A stretch of DNA of 64,000 nucleotides from the NCBI RefSeq assembly GCF_004023625.1, contig NZ_RPDJ01000011.1, forward strand, positions 286,389 to 350,388, read 5' to 3'. Source of the DNA: Streptomyces cavernae. Its GTDB lineage: Bacteria; Actinomycetota; Actinomycetes; Streptomycetales; Streptomycetaceae. How positions within the stretch are numbered: position 1 is the stretch's first letter; every line of letters begins with the position of its first letter. Under the pieces are notes generated by a model that was given only the letters and a program-made list of their open reading frames with translations, did not search any database and was not told the origin of the DNA. This document shows, piece after piece, positions 35,927-45,665 of this stretch. A program made the position numbers and the translations under genes.

Positions 35927-38794
35927 TCAGTGGTCGTCCGCGCTGTGGGGGCTGGGAGGATCGCAGACGGTGCCGGAGGTGGTGAGGCTTCCGTTGAGCC
36001 AGGCGGCGGTGAGTTCCCTCCGGGAGCGGGAGCCTGTGCGCTGGAACAGTCGTGTCAGGCGCTGTTCCACCGTTTTGGGGCTGCAGGCGAGTTCTGCGGC
36101 GATCTGCCGGTTGCTCGCACCGTCAGTGACCATGCGCACCAGTGCGATGTCGGGTTCGGTCAGCTTGTGGTGGCCTTGGCGGAGTCTCGGTACGGGGATG
36201 TTGCGCTGTTGTGCGGCACGGGTGACTGCGGTGCGGAAGGGGCGTCCCAGACCCAGGGTGTGGGCGTTGTGTACGGCCTCGGTCAGCCAGCGCCGGGGGT
36301 CGTCGGCGATGCGTGTCAGGCACAGGCAGCAGATGACGCTCAGGTGTACGTCGCCTCGGAGCTTGATCAACCGGTGGGCGGTCAGTGCACTGTCCGCGTC
36401 GTGGTGCGCGATGCCGCGTGCGAGGAGGAGGGCCTCGTGGGTCATGGGGGTGGCTGCCTCCTCGTGCAGGGTTTCCACTTCCTCCAGGGCCTGTTGGACC
36501 GTGTGCGGCTGATCCGAGTCGGCGGCAAGCGACAGGATGCGCAGCAGCAGCCGCTCGACACCGGCGAGCTGGCCGCTCTTTCGTGCCTGCCGAGCGTCGT
36601 GCCAGGCTTCCTCCAGCGCCTCCTCTCGTCGGCCCGACCAGTACCGGACCGCCAGCCGCGCCCGGGCGGCTAAGGGATGAGTGAGGGTGTCGGGGACCAG
36701 GTCGAGCCACGTTGTGGCGCGTGCGACGTCCCCGCGCGTGCAGTGGATCTCCGCGGCCAGCGCCCGTGGCAGGTGCGGGGTGCCCGCCGCCGCGTGGGTG
36801 CGGCTGCGCACCTCGATGCGGCGGGCGGCCGCCAGAGCGGCGTCCCAATCCCCTGACAGGTAGTCGCGCACCATGCCCCGGTACTGGACGGCGATGCCCT
36901 CGGGTGCCGCGACATACCGGTCGCCGAGGACTGCTGCGAGAGCGCCGGCCAGGTCTGCGTATGCGGCGGCGCTGCGCAGCTGGTCCAGGGTGTGGTCGTC
37001 GATGGCGTCGGGGGGCATGTGCTGCCGCGCGCGGCTCAGTTCGGTGTGGCTGCCGACCGCGGCGGTCATCAGGTGGAGTTCGGTGGGCTTGGGCAGCGGC
37101 ATGCGGCGGTGTCCGGGACCGGAGGTGTCCAGGATGTGGCGGGAGGCCTCTGTCGGCCGAGCTGTCAGCGGGCCGATGCTGTAGAGGCCGCCCAGTGCCG
37201 CAAGCCCGGCCGCGGCGGGAAACCGGTCAGCGACCTTGCCGAAGCGAGGGTGGATGCTATCGGCGCAAGGGGCTCGGTGTTCGTGAAGGGCTGCCCACAC
37301 CCATGCGGCGGCAATGCTCGACAGGCAGGCCGGTTTCTCGACGCCCTCGGTGTGTTCGGTATGCGGTGGGTCCAGGAGGGCGAGCAGCGGCTTACCGAGC
37401 GCCAGGAGCCCTTCGTGGTCGCCGTGCCGCAGGCTCAGGCTGCTCGCCTCGTGGAGCACACCACGGGTGCGCGGGTCCTGTGGTGTGAGCCGGTGAAGCG
37501 CGGCCGCGTAAGCGCGGGCCGATCGGGGCCAGTTGGTCCCGGCCTCCTGGCGGGCTGCGGCCAGCAGCAGCGGCACGGCGAGGGCATCGTCTAGGAGCGG
37601 GCCGGAGGCTGCGACGCGATCGGCCAGCCTCGGGTAGCCGCGGCCGGTGGCTTCGGCACCGAGCTCGTCAGCCAACCGCTTGATGTACCGGGCGGAGTTG
37701 CCCTGCACGTCGCGCTGGATGGGCAGGGTCCGTAAGGCCGCGGCGAGCGCCGGGACGGCGAATGACAGGCGGCCCTGCGGGTCCACGGTCAGGATCCCGT
37801 CCTTGATCAGGCGGTCCAGTGCGTGCTCAAGGGACCGGGCGCCAGCCGATGGCGTCATCGTGAACGCGTCGTCGATGTGCACTTCAGCGTGGTCCAGTAC
37901 ATGGGCGGTGACGATCGCCGCCTTGATGGTCTTGGAGTCCGCGGGCGTGTCGGGCCAGCCGAAGCGGAGCAGCTCGGCCGTCCCGGTGGCCAAGCGCAGC
38001 CGTTTTTCCGGAAGCGCGAGGCATGAGCGGCCGTCGAGTTCCAGCAGGTCCTGCTCGTCCAGCGCGTCGAGCACCGACAGCACGGCGCGGGGGTTGCCCG
38101 CCAGTGTGCCCAGCGCCCGCGACACAGCATCCGGCAGCGCGGGTTCGGCCGGACGGCCGAACCGCCGTGTGATGTGGATGTTGACGAGCGTGGCGACGTC
38201 GGCAGGCTGCAGTGGGGGCAGTTCGAGCACCTGGTCGGCTGCGGCCGTAAGGCGGGCGCGGACGGGTTCCGCCGCGGGCCTCGGCCGGCCGGCCATCACC
38301 ACGGGTATGCCTCGCGGGCGGAAGACCCGCAGCAGCAGCGCCAAAGCGTTGGCGCTGTGCTGCGGCATCCGCTCGACGCTGTCGACTACCAGCGCGAACG
38401 GGGTCTGGCGGGATGCCTCCGTCAGTGCCTCGGAGAAGGCGGACAGCGCGCTCGCCCCGCCCTCCCGCGCGGCGGTGCGCAACTGTGCTCGGCGGAGTGC
38501 GGTGAGAGGTGGCAGGCAGCCGTAGGGGTCCTCGACGGTCAGGCCGCAGCCTGCGTCGAGGACGGTCGCGTCGGCCGTGTCCTCGGCGTCTTCGTCTTCC
38601 CAGCCGAGCCGCACCACTGCGGCGCCGGCCTGGGCTGCCGCACGCTGCGCCTGCTCCAGTACCGCGGTCTTGCCCATCCCCGCCTCTGCGGTGACCAGCA
38701 GGGCACGGGCCGCTTCACCGGTGGCGCGCAGGGCCTCCACTACGTCGCGGACCGCGCCGTCTCTGCCGATGACCGCTCCACGCTGTTGCCGCAC
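35927..38794 (-). CDS. LAL-type LuxR family regulator, about 955 aa
   Basis: Near the N-terminus VIGRDGAV and VTAEAGMGKTAVLEQA (Walker A) start an AAA/NB-ARC-like ATPase domain. A long helical (TPR-like) region follows. The C-terminus (DIALVRMVTDGASNRQIAAE, SPKTVEQRLTRLFQRTGSRS) is a LuxR helix-turn-helix. The size of about 950 aa is normal for LAL regulators. GTG 38794 has GGAG upstream; GTG 38884 is an in-frame alternative without one. It is divergent from a second LAL gene at 39050, so both probably use the 38.8-39.0 kb region and control the cluster to the right. Confidence 0.88.
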   Translation of the reverse strand: MRQQRGAVIGRDGAVRDVVEALRATGEAARALLVTAEAGMGKTAVLEQAQRAAAQAGAAVVRLGWEDEDAEDTADATVLDAGCGLTVEDPYGCLPPLTALRRAQLRTAAREGGASALSAFSEALTEASRQTPFALVVDSVERMPQHSANALALLLRVFRPRGIPVVMAGRPRPAAEPVRARLTAAADQVLELPPLQPADVATLVNIHITRRFGRPAEPALPDAVSRALGTLAGNPRAVLSVLDALDEQDLLELDGRSCLALPEKRLRLATGTAELLRFGWPDTPADSKTIKAAIVTAHVLDHAEVHIDDAFTMTPSAGARSLEHALDRLIKDGILTVDPQGRLSFAVPALAAALRTLPIQRDVQGNSARYIKRLADELGAEATGRGYPRLADRVAASGPLLDDALAVPLLLAAARQEAGTNWPRSARAYAAALHRLTPQDPRTRGVLHEASSLSLRHGDHEGLLALGKPLLALLDPPHTEHTEGVEKPACLSSIAAAWVWAALHEHRAPCADSIHPRFGKVADRFPAAAGLAALGGLYSIGPLTARPTEASRHILDTSGPGHRRMPLPKPTELHLMTAAVGSHTELSRARQHMPPDAIDDHTLDQLRSAAAYADLAGALAAVLGDRYVAAPEGIAVQYRGMVRDYLSGDWDAALAAARRIEVRSRTHAAAGTPHLPRALAAEIHCTRGDVARATTWLDLVPDTLTHPLAARARLAVRYWSGRREEALEEAWHDARQARKSGQLAGVERLLLRILSLAADSDQPHTVQQALEEVETLHEEAATPMTHEALLLARGIAHHDADSALTAHRLIKLRGDVHLSVICCLCLTRIADDPRRWLTEAVHNAHTLGLGRPFRTAVTRAAQQRNIPVPRLRQGHHKLTEPDIALVRMVTDGASNRQIAAELACSPKTVEQRLTRLFQRTGSRSRRELTAAWLNGSLTTSGTVCDPPSPHSADDH

Positions 38795-39049
38795 GGTGCC
38801 GCTCCGCTCGTTCTCCTCAACCCTGAGGAGAGATGGCTCCTGGCCACTTTCCGTTCCTTCCACCCGGCCGGAAATGAACGGCACTTCTGGCGCCGGAAGT
38901 TGGCGCGCCCAGGCCCTGGCGGCTCACGGCGTGGCGACGACGCTCATAATGTCCGCACACCGACGAAAGGCCGGGTGCGGGCACACAGCCGGAGGTGGCC
39001 GCGTTCACTGTCCGCCCGGGCATATCTCTGAACAAGGAAGTACCGCACA

Positions 39050-41941
39050 GTGGCTGCATGGTCGGACACCAACGAACTGATCGGCTGGGGTACGCCCGCG
39101 GGCCTGGACCGCACCGGTGACAGTCTGCTCGGCCGCGAGCGCGAGTTGGAGCAGAGCCACGACTTCCTGAGCGACCCTGACGGTCCCCGCCTGGTGCTCG
39201 TGCGGGGCGAACACGGCGTGGGCCGCAGTGCGTTCCTGAAGGCGGTCGGTGAGCGGCTGCGTGCGCAAGGGACTGCCGTGCTGGCGGTGGACTGTGCGCC
39301 GGGCGACGGTGAGCACCCGCTGCTGCTGGCGTTACGGCTGGTCATGGCGCTGGAGGCGCACCGGTTGGCCGCGGAGCGGAGGCTGCCTGCCGGACAACCG
39401 GTCGCGCGGGCGCTGTCCGCCGTCGACCGGCGCGACCGGCGGGCGATGGACACGCTGCTCCGCGCCGCTCTTGCCCAGTCCGGGCCCGTGGCCGTGCTGG
39501 TCGACGATGCCCAACATGCCGATCCCGAATCCGTGGCCGTGCTCCTCGGGATCGATTTCCGGCGGCTCGTGCCCGAAGTCCGGCTGGTGGTGTCGGCGGC
39601 GCGGCACGTCGAGCGGAGCGCGGGCGGAGTGGGCGGGGCCGTGGAACAGATGGCAGACGTCGCGGGCGTCCGCATGGTGGTGCTGCCCCGCCTGGGACCG
39701 GAAGACGTGACCGCGCTGGTGGCGCGGTGGTTGCGGGCGGTGCCCGACGCCGAACTGGCCCGGCGGGCACACGAGCTCACCCGCGGGGTCCCGGGGGCGG
39801 TCGACGCCCTGCTCACCGGCTGGACACGGCGGGGCGAGATCCGGGTCGCCGACGGCCACGCCTTCATCGTGGCGAGGGCGCCGGTTCCGGTGATGCCGGA
39901 CGGCGACCGGTTCGTCACGGCACTGGACGCGCTGGGCGAGCCGTGTCGCGCGGTGGCCGCGGCGCTGAGCATCCTGTGGCCGCTCGGCCGGCCGGCCCTT
40001 CAGCTGATCGCGGTGTGGACAGGGATGTCCGCCGATGCTGTCGACGCCGGTGTCCGCGGCCTGGTCGAGGCGGGGGTCGTCGACGAACTGCCCGGCCCGG
40101 ACGGCACCACGCCACGGGGCTGGACGTTCCGCCTTCCCCTGATGGCACACACCGTCCGGGAACGGCTGAGGCCGATGGAACGCAGCCGGCTGTCCGCCAT
40201 CGCGGTCGAGGTGCTCTGGGCGGACGCGGACGCGGCGCGCGCCGGGCAGGCGATACGCCGGGCAGCCGCCTTGCTCGACGAGGCGGAAACGCAGATCTAC
40301 TTGGCGGACCGGATCGCGGACGCGGGCATCCTGGTCGACCGTGAACGCGCGGTGGCCGAGTTGACGGCCACCGCCGAACAGGTGGTCCCCGACACCGAGG
40401 GGCGGGGGATGCTCCGGTGGTTCCGGGCCGCCGCCCACCTGATCGAGCAGCCCGCGGCCCGCGGTCTGGCCCTGCAACGCTACGTCAGGGCCGCCTACAC
40501 GGCGGGCGACCACCAGACCGGGCGGACCATCGCGGAAACGATGCTGCGCAACCCGGGAGAAGCACTGACCGAACTGGCACTGCAGGAGGCGGCCTGCCTT
40601 TTCGTGGCGGAGACGGCCAAGGCGATGGACTGGCCGAAGCTGTCCCGGCTGGCGACGGCACGCTGGTGGGACGAACTGCCGATACCCGCCCTGGCCAGGG
40701 TGTGCGGCCAGGCCCTGGCCCTGGTCCAGCTGGCGAGGTGGCAGGAGGCACGGGAGCTGCTCTCACGGACGGAACCGGTATGGAACACCAGCCCACCTGC
40801 CCGTGCGAAGCCCAGAATCTTCAGCGCAGCGGCGGAACTGGCGCTGGGCCGGCCGGAGCCCTTCCGACACGAACTGGCCATGCGGGAGGCGCCGGAGCTG
40901 CCCCCCGAGGAGGTGTACTCGAATGCCGTGGCCCTGTTCGACGAACTGGCCCACGGCTGGGACCTGGCCGCGGCGGAAACCCTGCTGGAGACCTGCGGGC
41001 TGACCGTGGAGGTACTGCCCCCGCTCAGCCGGTTCCTCTGGCACCACCTCACCGGCCGGTGGGACCAGGCCCTGGAGTCGGCCCGTCCGCTGCTGGCAAA
41101 CAACGAGATCCAGGCTCCTACGGCGGACAGTTTTCCGCTCCCCGCGCCGACCGCGGCCATCCTCCTCGCCCGGGGCCGTACCACCAGTGCCCTGCGCGTG
41201 CTGGAAAGCGTACGGAATCCACAGGAGGCTCCGCCGGCGTACTCCATAAACGCCGCCGAAGCAGAGGTGCTCAGAACCCTCGGCGACCTGGACGGGGCTG
41301 AGAAGACTCTGCGCCGCGGGCTGGACACGGCACAGACGCACGCCCACGTCTACGGCACGGAAGCGCTGTGGGCCCTGCTCGCCGAGGTGACGGCCGAAGC
41401 GGGACGCACAGCCGAGGCGTTGACCTGCCTGGAACGCCTGGAGCGGATCGCCGCCCGGATGGGCAGCGGACGGGCACGGCTCAGGTATCTCCTGACCTCG
41501 GCCCGGGTCCTGCGCCAGGACGCCCCCGACACCGCCTGCGGACACCTGTGCGAGGCGGTGGAACTGGCCCGCTCCCGCGGCCTGCCGTTCGAGACGGCGA
41601 CCACCCTGGTGGCGGCCGCCACCGCGGGTGCGGTCCCGGCCGCGCTGCTGCACGAGGCGTATGAACTGTTCGGCCTGACCGGCGCCGCCTTGTGGCGCTT
41701 CCACACGAGGACCGCGCTGCGCGAGGCCGGACTGACCGTCCCCGGCCGCAGAGAGGCCACCGCCGAGAACGACCACCTGCTTGCCACGCTGATCGCCGAA
41801 CAGCTCACCAACCGTCAAATCGCCACCGTCCTACACACCAAAGAAGACGCAGTGGCCAACCGCCTGTCCCGGCTGTTCGCCCGCACCGGAAAACGCTCCC
41901 GCACCGAACTCGCCGCCTCGGTACTCACCGGCACCCTCTGA
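39050..41941 (+). CDS. LAL-type LuxR family regulator with altered Walker A, 963 aa
   Basis: SLLGRERELEQSHDFL and VRGEHGVGRSAFLKAV mark the nucleotide-binding domain. The usual GKS/T of Walker A is GRS, so the invariant Lys is Arg and ATP hydrolysis may be impaired. Helical repeats follow, and the C-terminus (LATLIAEQLTNRQIATVLHT, AVANRLSRLFARTGKRSR) is a LuxR helix-turn-helix. The overall plan is that of the divergent 35927 protein, and the two are probably paralogues. Confidence 0.88.
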   Translation: MAAWSDTNELIGWGTPAGLDRTGDSLLGRERELEQSHDFLSDPDGPRLVLVRGEHGVGRSAFLKAVGERLRAQGTAVLAVDCAPGDGEHPLLLALRLVMALEAHRLAAERRLPAGQPVARALSAVDRRDRRAMDTLLRAALAQSGPVAVLVDDAQHADPESVAVLLGIDFRRLVPEVRLVVSAARHVERSAGGVGGAVEQMADVAGVRMVVLPRLGPEDVTALVARWLRAVPDAELARRAHELTRGVPGAVDALLTGWTRRGEIRVADGHAFIVARAPVPVMPDGDRFVTALDALGEPCRAVAAALSILWPLGRPALQLIAVWTGMSADAVDAGVRGLVEAGVVDELPGPDGTTPRGWTFRLPLMAHTVRERLRPMERSRLSAIAVEVLWADADAARAGQAIRRAAALLDEAETQIYLADRIADAGILVDRERAVAELTATAEQVVPDTEGRGMLRWFRAAAHLIEQPAARGLALQRYVRAAYTAGDHQTGRTIAETMLRNPGEALTELALQEAACLFVAETAKAMDWPKLSRLATARWWDELPIPALARVCGQALALVQLARWQEARELLSRTEPVWNTSPPARAKPRIFSAAAELALGRPEPFRHELAMREAPELPPEEVYSNAVALFDELAHGWDLAAAETLLETCGLTVEVLPPLSRFLWHHLTGRWDQALESARPLLANNEIQAPTADSFPLPAPTAAILLARGRTTSALRVLESVRNPQEAPPAYSINAAEAEVLRTLGDLDGAEKTLRRGLDTAQTHAHVYGTEALWALLAEVTAEAGRTAEALTCLERLERIAARMGSGRARLRYLLTSARVLRQDAPDTACGHLCEAVELARSRGLPFETATTLVAAATAGAVPAALLHEAYELFGLTGAALWRFHTRTALREAGLTVPGRREATAENDHLLATLIAEQLTNRQIATVLHTKEDAVANRLSRLFARTGKRSRTELAASVLTGTL

Positions 41942-42598
41942 CACAGCAAGGCCCTGCGCTGCCGGGCTTGTACCGGTCGCACGGTCGCTGCCGCCATTCC
42001 GGGTCCCGACCGGCAGTGAACATCCGGTTCGCGACAGGTTTCCCTGTACTTAGCCGCTGAACGGCCCAGGCCGCTGAAACGGCTGCTCACGCCTGGCACG
42101 ATCGTGACCCGTGGCACCCGTGAGACACGGAGTACGGCACCGCGCAGCCGTCAGTCGCCGTTGCCCACCATGTGGGTCGCGCAGCTGGACCACGCTGTTT
42201 CCTGATTCGAGGCGGACGAATTATCGGTAGGCGTTTGCCGGTATCAATGCGCCTCGAATCCGGTTGAATCCGCACTGGACGCGATCCGGTCCGGAGGCGG
42301 GGCAAACGCGAGCTGATGTAGACACCACGCACTCGAAAGACGAGAAACCCGTGAACCATGAGCATTCCAGCAGCGTGGCGGTCACCACGGGTGCCAGTGC
42401 CAGCCGCGGGGCCTCGATCACGCACCGCCCGCCTACCGCCAGATACTGATGATCTCCGCGACTAGTTATGCAACCTTTCATGTCAGGCACGCATCTCTGA
42501 CCGCGGCGGCACTTATGAGGGTCAACGGTTGCGGGTTCCGCCAAATTGTTCAAAGCCGGGCCGCATGGCCTGGCCGGTACCACACAGACAGGTCGTGC
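41942..42598. other. Long gene-free region before the SARP gene
   Basis: No convincing gene is seen. A perfect 10-bp inverted repeat GATTCGAGGC/GCCTCGAATC (42204-42213, 42251-42260) encloses 37 nt of relatively AT-rich DNA. A 32-codon frame (GTG 42351 to TGA 42449) is Ser/Thr-rich but lacks a good ribosome site. The region probably holds promoter and regulator sites for the SARP gene. Confidence 0.4.
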
Positions 42599-45514
42599 AT
42601 GGCAGACTCGGCAGGCTACGGCGACAGCAGCGTAGCGGCGGCTCCTTTCCGGGTGCTCGGGCCGCTTGAGGTGAGCGGCGAGCTGTGGGCCGTGTACGTG
42701 GCACCAGGGCGGCAAGAGATCGTCCTCGGGGCACTGGTGCTCGAACTGAACCGGGTGGTGGAGACGAACTATCTGGTGGATGTGATCTGGCCTCATGATC
42801 CGCCGAAGACCGCACGAACCCAGGTGCAGATCTGCGTGTCCCGGCTCCGTAAGGCGCTGTCGGACGGGGGAGTCGATGCCACCATCGAGACCCGCGCCCA
42901 CGGGTACATCCTGAGGGCGCCGGAGGACGCAAGCGACCTCGGCAACTTCCGTCGCTTGGTGATCAAGGCACAGGACCTGGCCCGTGCCGGTCTGAAGGCG
43001 CCTGCGGTGGAAACGCTCCGCTCGGCGATAAACCTATGGCGGGGACGGTGCCTAGCCGGTGTGCCCAGTGAAGTCCTGGCCGGCACGGCAGCCAAGTTAG
43101 ACGAGATCCGCCTGGAAGCAGTGGAAACCTGTATGCGGCTGGAGCTGGAGCTGGGTCGCCACGAGCATCTGGTGGGCGAGCTTCACCAGCTTGTCGCTAG
43201 TCATCCGCTGCGTGAGCGGCTGCGGGGGCATCTCATGATGGCGTTGTATCGCTCGGGTCGGCAAGCGGAGGCCCTGGACGCATACCACCAGGGCCGCGAA
43301 TTGCTCACCGAGGAACTGGGCCTGGACCCGAGCAGGGAGTTGCGCGACCTGGCGCAAGCGATCCTGACCGAGGACCCCGTCCTGGTACTAGCCGAATCGG
43401 CCGAACCGCCTTCTGCCTTGACGACGCATCCTTCTCAGGCGGTGCAAGACTCTGGTGCGGATCCCGGCCCGGTCGTCACGCCCCGGCAACTGCCCGCCGA
43501 TATCGGCGATTTCGTAGCCGACGACACGATCGTTTCGGCGGTCTGCGATGCCGTCACTCGAGGGCAGAAAAGGGGACTGCTAAGCGTGGTTTTGGTGCTT
43601 GGCAGGCCTGGTGTCGGCAAGAGCACGCTGGCCACGCACGTGGCGCACCGACTGGCCGATGAGTACTTCCCGGACGGACAGCTCTACTGTGAACTTAGAG
43701 GGCCGGGTGGACAACCGGTGGATCCGGTTCAGGCGTTGGGGCGGTTCCTCCGTGCTCTGGGCATACCGGGCGAGTCCATACCCGATTCGCTTGACGAGCG
43801 TGCGGAGATGTACCGCAGTCTTCTGGCCGATCGCCGGCTCCTGGTGCTGCTGGATGATGCGGTGAGTGAGTCGCAGGTGATGCCGCTGCTGCCCGGGACC
43901 GGCAGCAGCGGCGTGCTGGTCACCAGCCGGGGTCAGCTCGCGGCTTTGCCGGGGACACGCCGGTTCGACGTGGAGCCGCTGGTCCCGGAGCAGGCAATGC
44001 GGCTCCTTGGGCGGATCATCGGGGAGCATCGTGTGGAAGGGGAAGCGGAGGCGGCGCGGGTCCTCATACGATTGGTGGGCGGGCTGCCGCTCGCGCTGCG
44101 TATTATCGGCGCGCGCCTGGCTGCGCGCCCGCACTGGTCACTCACCTCCATGTGGCATCGCCTTGAGGACGAGCAACGCCGATTGGACGAGCTGGCATAT
44201 GGCGAGCTGTCAATCCGGGCAAGTCTTTCGCTCAGCTACGACGGCCTGGCGGCGGCCGACCGTCGCCTCTTGTCCCTGCTCAGCCTGGCCGAGGGGAGGG
44301 TGATTCCGAGCTGGCTGGGTGCCGCCCTCCTCGACGACCGCACGCCGTACCCCGCTGACCTGCTGGAACCGCTCATCGACATGCGGCTGCTCGATATCAC
44401 CGCCATGGACCAGGGCGGGGAGTTCCGGTGCGGACTGTCGCGCATCGTACGGTCCTTCGCGCACGAACGACTGACCGCGGAGATTCCCGAAGCGGAACGC
44501 GCCGGAGCGGTGCGGCGTATGGTGGGCGGCTGGATGGCGCTCGCGGAGCGGGCGCACAAGGAGATCTACGGCGGTGCGTACACGATCGTGTCGGGCCGGG
44601 CCGAACGATGGCATCCGCCGGAGGACTACGTCCGGCGGTCCCTCCGCGACCCGCTTGAGTGGCTGGATGGTGAGCAGAGCAGTCTGGTGAACGCGGTTGA
44701 GCTGGCGGCCCGGTCCGGGCTGGACGAGGTGTGTTGGGAGCTGGCCACCACTCTGGTGACGCTGTTCGAGGCCCGTGGCTATCCCGACCTCTGGGAGCGC
44801 ACGCACCGGGTAGCGCTGACCGCGGTACAGGAGGCGGGCAACGAACGTGGCCAGGCGGCGGTTCTCGGCTCGCTGGGTACTTTGTACCTGCAACGGGGCG
44901 AGCACGAGGCAGGAAGCCCTTACCTGAGCGCCGCCTTGGAGATTTTCGAGCGTGCCGGGGAGGCAGGCGGTCAGGCGCTGTGCCTGCGTGACCTGGCGCG
45001 CATCAAGCGACACCGCGGTGATGACGATCAGGCACTGGTCCTCTACGAGAACGCTGAGCGCAACTTCGTGCGGGCGGAGGACGTCATCGGCCGGGCGCAC
45101 GTGCTCGGCGAGATGGCACACATCACGATGCGGCGAGCAGACTTCACGCGAACCCGTTCCTATCTCGACGAGGCCCTCGGGATCTGCCGGTCAGTCGGCT
45201 TCGAACGGGGCCAAGCCCTCGCGCTACGGCGGCTGGGCCAGATGCTGATGTACCAGCAGCAGTACGAGGCTGCGGAACGGACCCTGCTTGAGGTCCTCGC
45301 CATGGTCAGGGCGAGCGGCGACCTGGTCGGCGAGGGGTATGTGCTGCACGATCTCGGCAGGGTCAATGTCCATCTGCGCCGAGTGGAACAGGCCGTCCAG
45401 AACTACTCGCAATCAGCCACGGTTCGGGAGCGGATCCGTGACCACAACGGGGCCACCGCTGTACGGGCAGACATGATTGCCGTCATTGGCAAGCCGATGA
45501 CGGCAATCGGCTGA
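42599..45514 (+). CDS. SARP-family pathway activator with NB-ARC and TPR domains, 971 aa
   Basis: Start ATG 42599 lies just before the conserved FRVLGPLEV opening; longer readings upstream look non-coding. Residues 15-100 are an OmpR-type winged helix. Residues 105-255 are the bacterial transcriptional activation domain (FRRLVIKAQDLARAGLKAPA, EALDAYHQGRELLTEELGLD). An NB-ARC ATPase follows (VLGRPGVGKSTLATHVAHRL; LLVLLDDAVSESQ), then TPR repeats from about residue 740 (GSLGTLYLQRGEHEAGSPYL). Large SARPs of this type activate antibiotic clusters. Codon 167 is TTA (43097-43099), so translation should depend on the bldA tRNA. Confidence 0.93.
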   Translation: MADSAGYGDSSVAAAPFRVLGPLEVSGELWAVYVAPGRQEIVLGALVLELNRVVETNYLVDVIWPHDPPKTARTQVQICVSRLRKALSDGGVDATIETRAHGYILRAPEDASDLGNFRRLVIKAQDLARAGLKAPAVETLRSAINLWRGRCLAGVPSEVLAGTAAKLDEIRLEAVETCMRLELELGRHEHLVGELHQLVASHPLRERLRGHLMMALYRSGRQAEALDAYHQGRELLTEELGLDPSRELRDLAQAILTEDPVLVLAESAEPPSALTTHPSQAVQDSGADPGPVVTPRQLPADIGDFVADDTIVSAVCDAVTRGQKRGLLSVVLVLGRPGVGKSTLATHVAHRLADEYFPDGQLYCELRGPGGQPVDPVQALGRFLRALGIPGESIPDSLDERAEMYRSLLADRRLLVLLDDAVSESQVMPLLPGTGSSGVLVTSRGQLAALPGTRRFDVEPLVPEQAMRLLGRIIGEHRVEGEAEAARVLIRLVGGLPLALRIIGARLAARPHWSLTSMWHRLEDEQRRLDELAYGELSIRASLSLSYDGLAAADRRLLSLLSLAEGRVIPSWLGAALLDDRTPYPADLLEPLIDMRLLDITAMDQGGEFRCGLSRIVRSFAHERLTAEIPEAERAGAVRRMVGGWMALAERAHKEIYGGAYTIVSGRAERWHPPEDYVRRSLRDPLEWLDGEQSSLVNAVELAARSGLDEVCWELATTLVTLFEARGYPDLWERTHRVALTAVQEAGNERGQAAVLGSLGTLYLQRGEHEAGSPYLSAALEIFERAGEAGGQALCLRDLARIKRHRGDDDQALVLYENAERNFVRAEDVIGRAHVLGEMAHITMRRADFTRTRSYLDEALGICRSVGFERGQALALRRLGQMLMYQQQYEAAERTLLEVLAMVRASGDLVGEGYVLHDLGRVNVHLRRVEQAVQNYSQSATVRERIRDHNGATAVRADMIAVIGKPMTAIG

Positions 45515-45539
45515 CACCAGCAGGCAAATGCCAGTCCGT

Positions 45540-45568
45540 CACGCCCTCGGCGTGTTGTCGAGGGCGTG
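45540..45568. terminator. Bidirectional terminator-like hairpin
   Basis: Perfect 10-bp stem CACGCCCTCG/CGAGGGCGTG with a 9-nt loop between the convergent SARP and 45666 genes. Confidence 0.65.
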
Positions 45569-45665
45569 ATGCTGGCGAGGGTCACGGCGACCGGGCTTCG
45601 CCGAGGCCCAAGGTTAAAGACCGGCAAGGCGTGGTTTTCCGTCCGGAAAGCGCTTTGGCACGCTC

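Noticed and set aside
35927..38884. Long plus-strand frames opposite the LAL regulator (e.g. 36712-37488, 37647-38525, 38174-39031)
   Set aside because: They lie antisense to a clear LAL gene, are Arg/Ser/Gly-rich and show no domains; typical shadows in high-GC DNA.
42351..42449. Ser/Thr-rich 32-codon frame as a lanthipeptide precursor
   Set aside because: No convincing ribosome site, far from the LanB-type gene and upstream of the SARP; composition alone is not enough.
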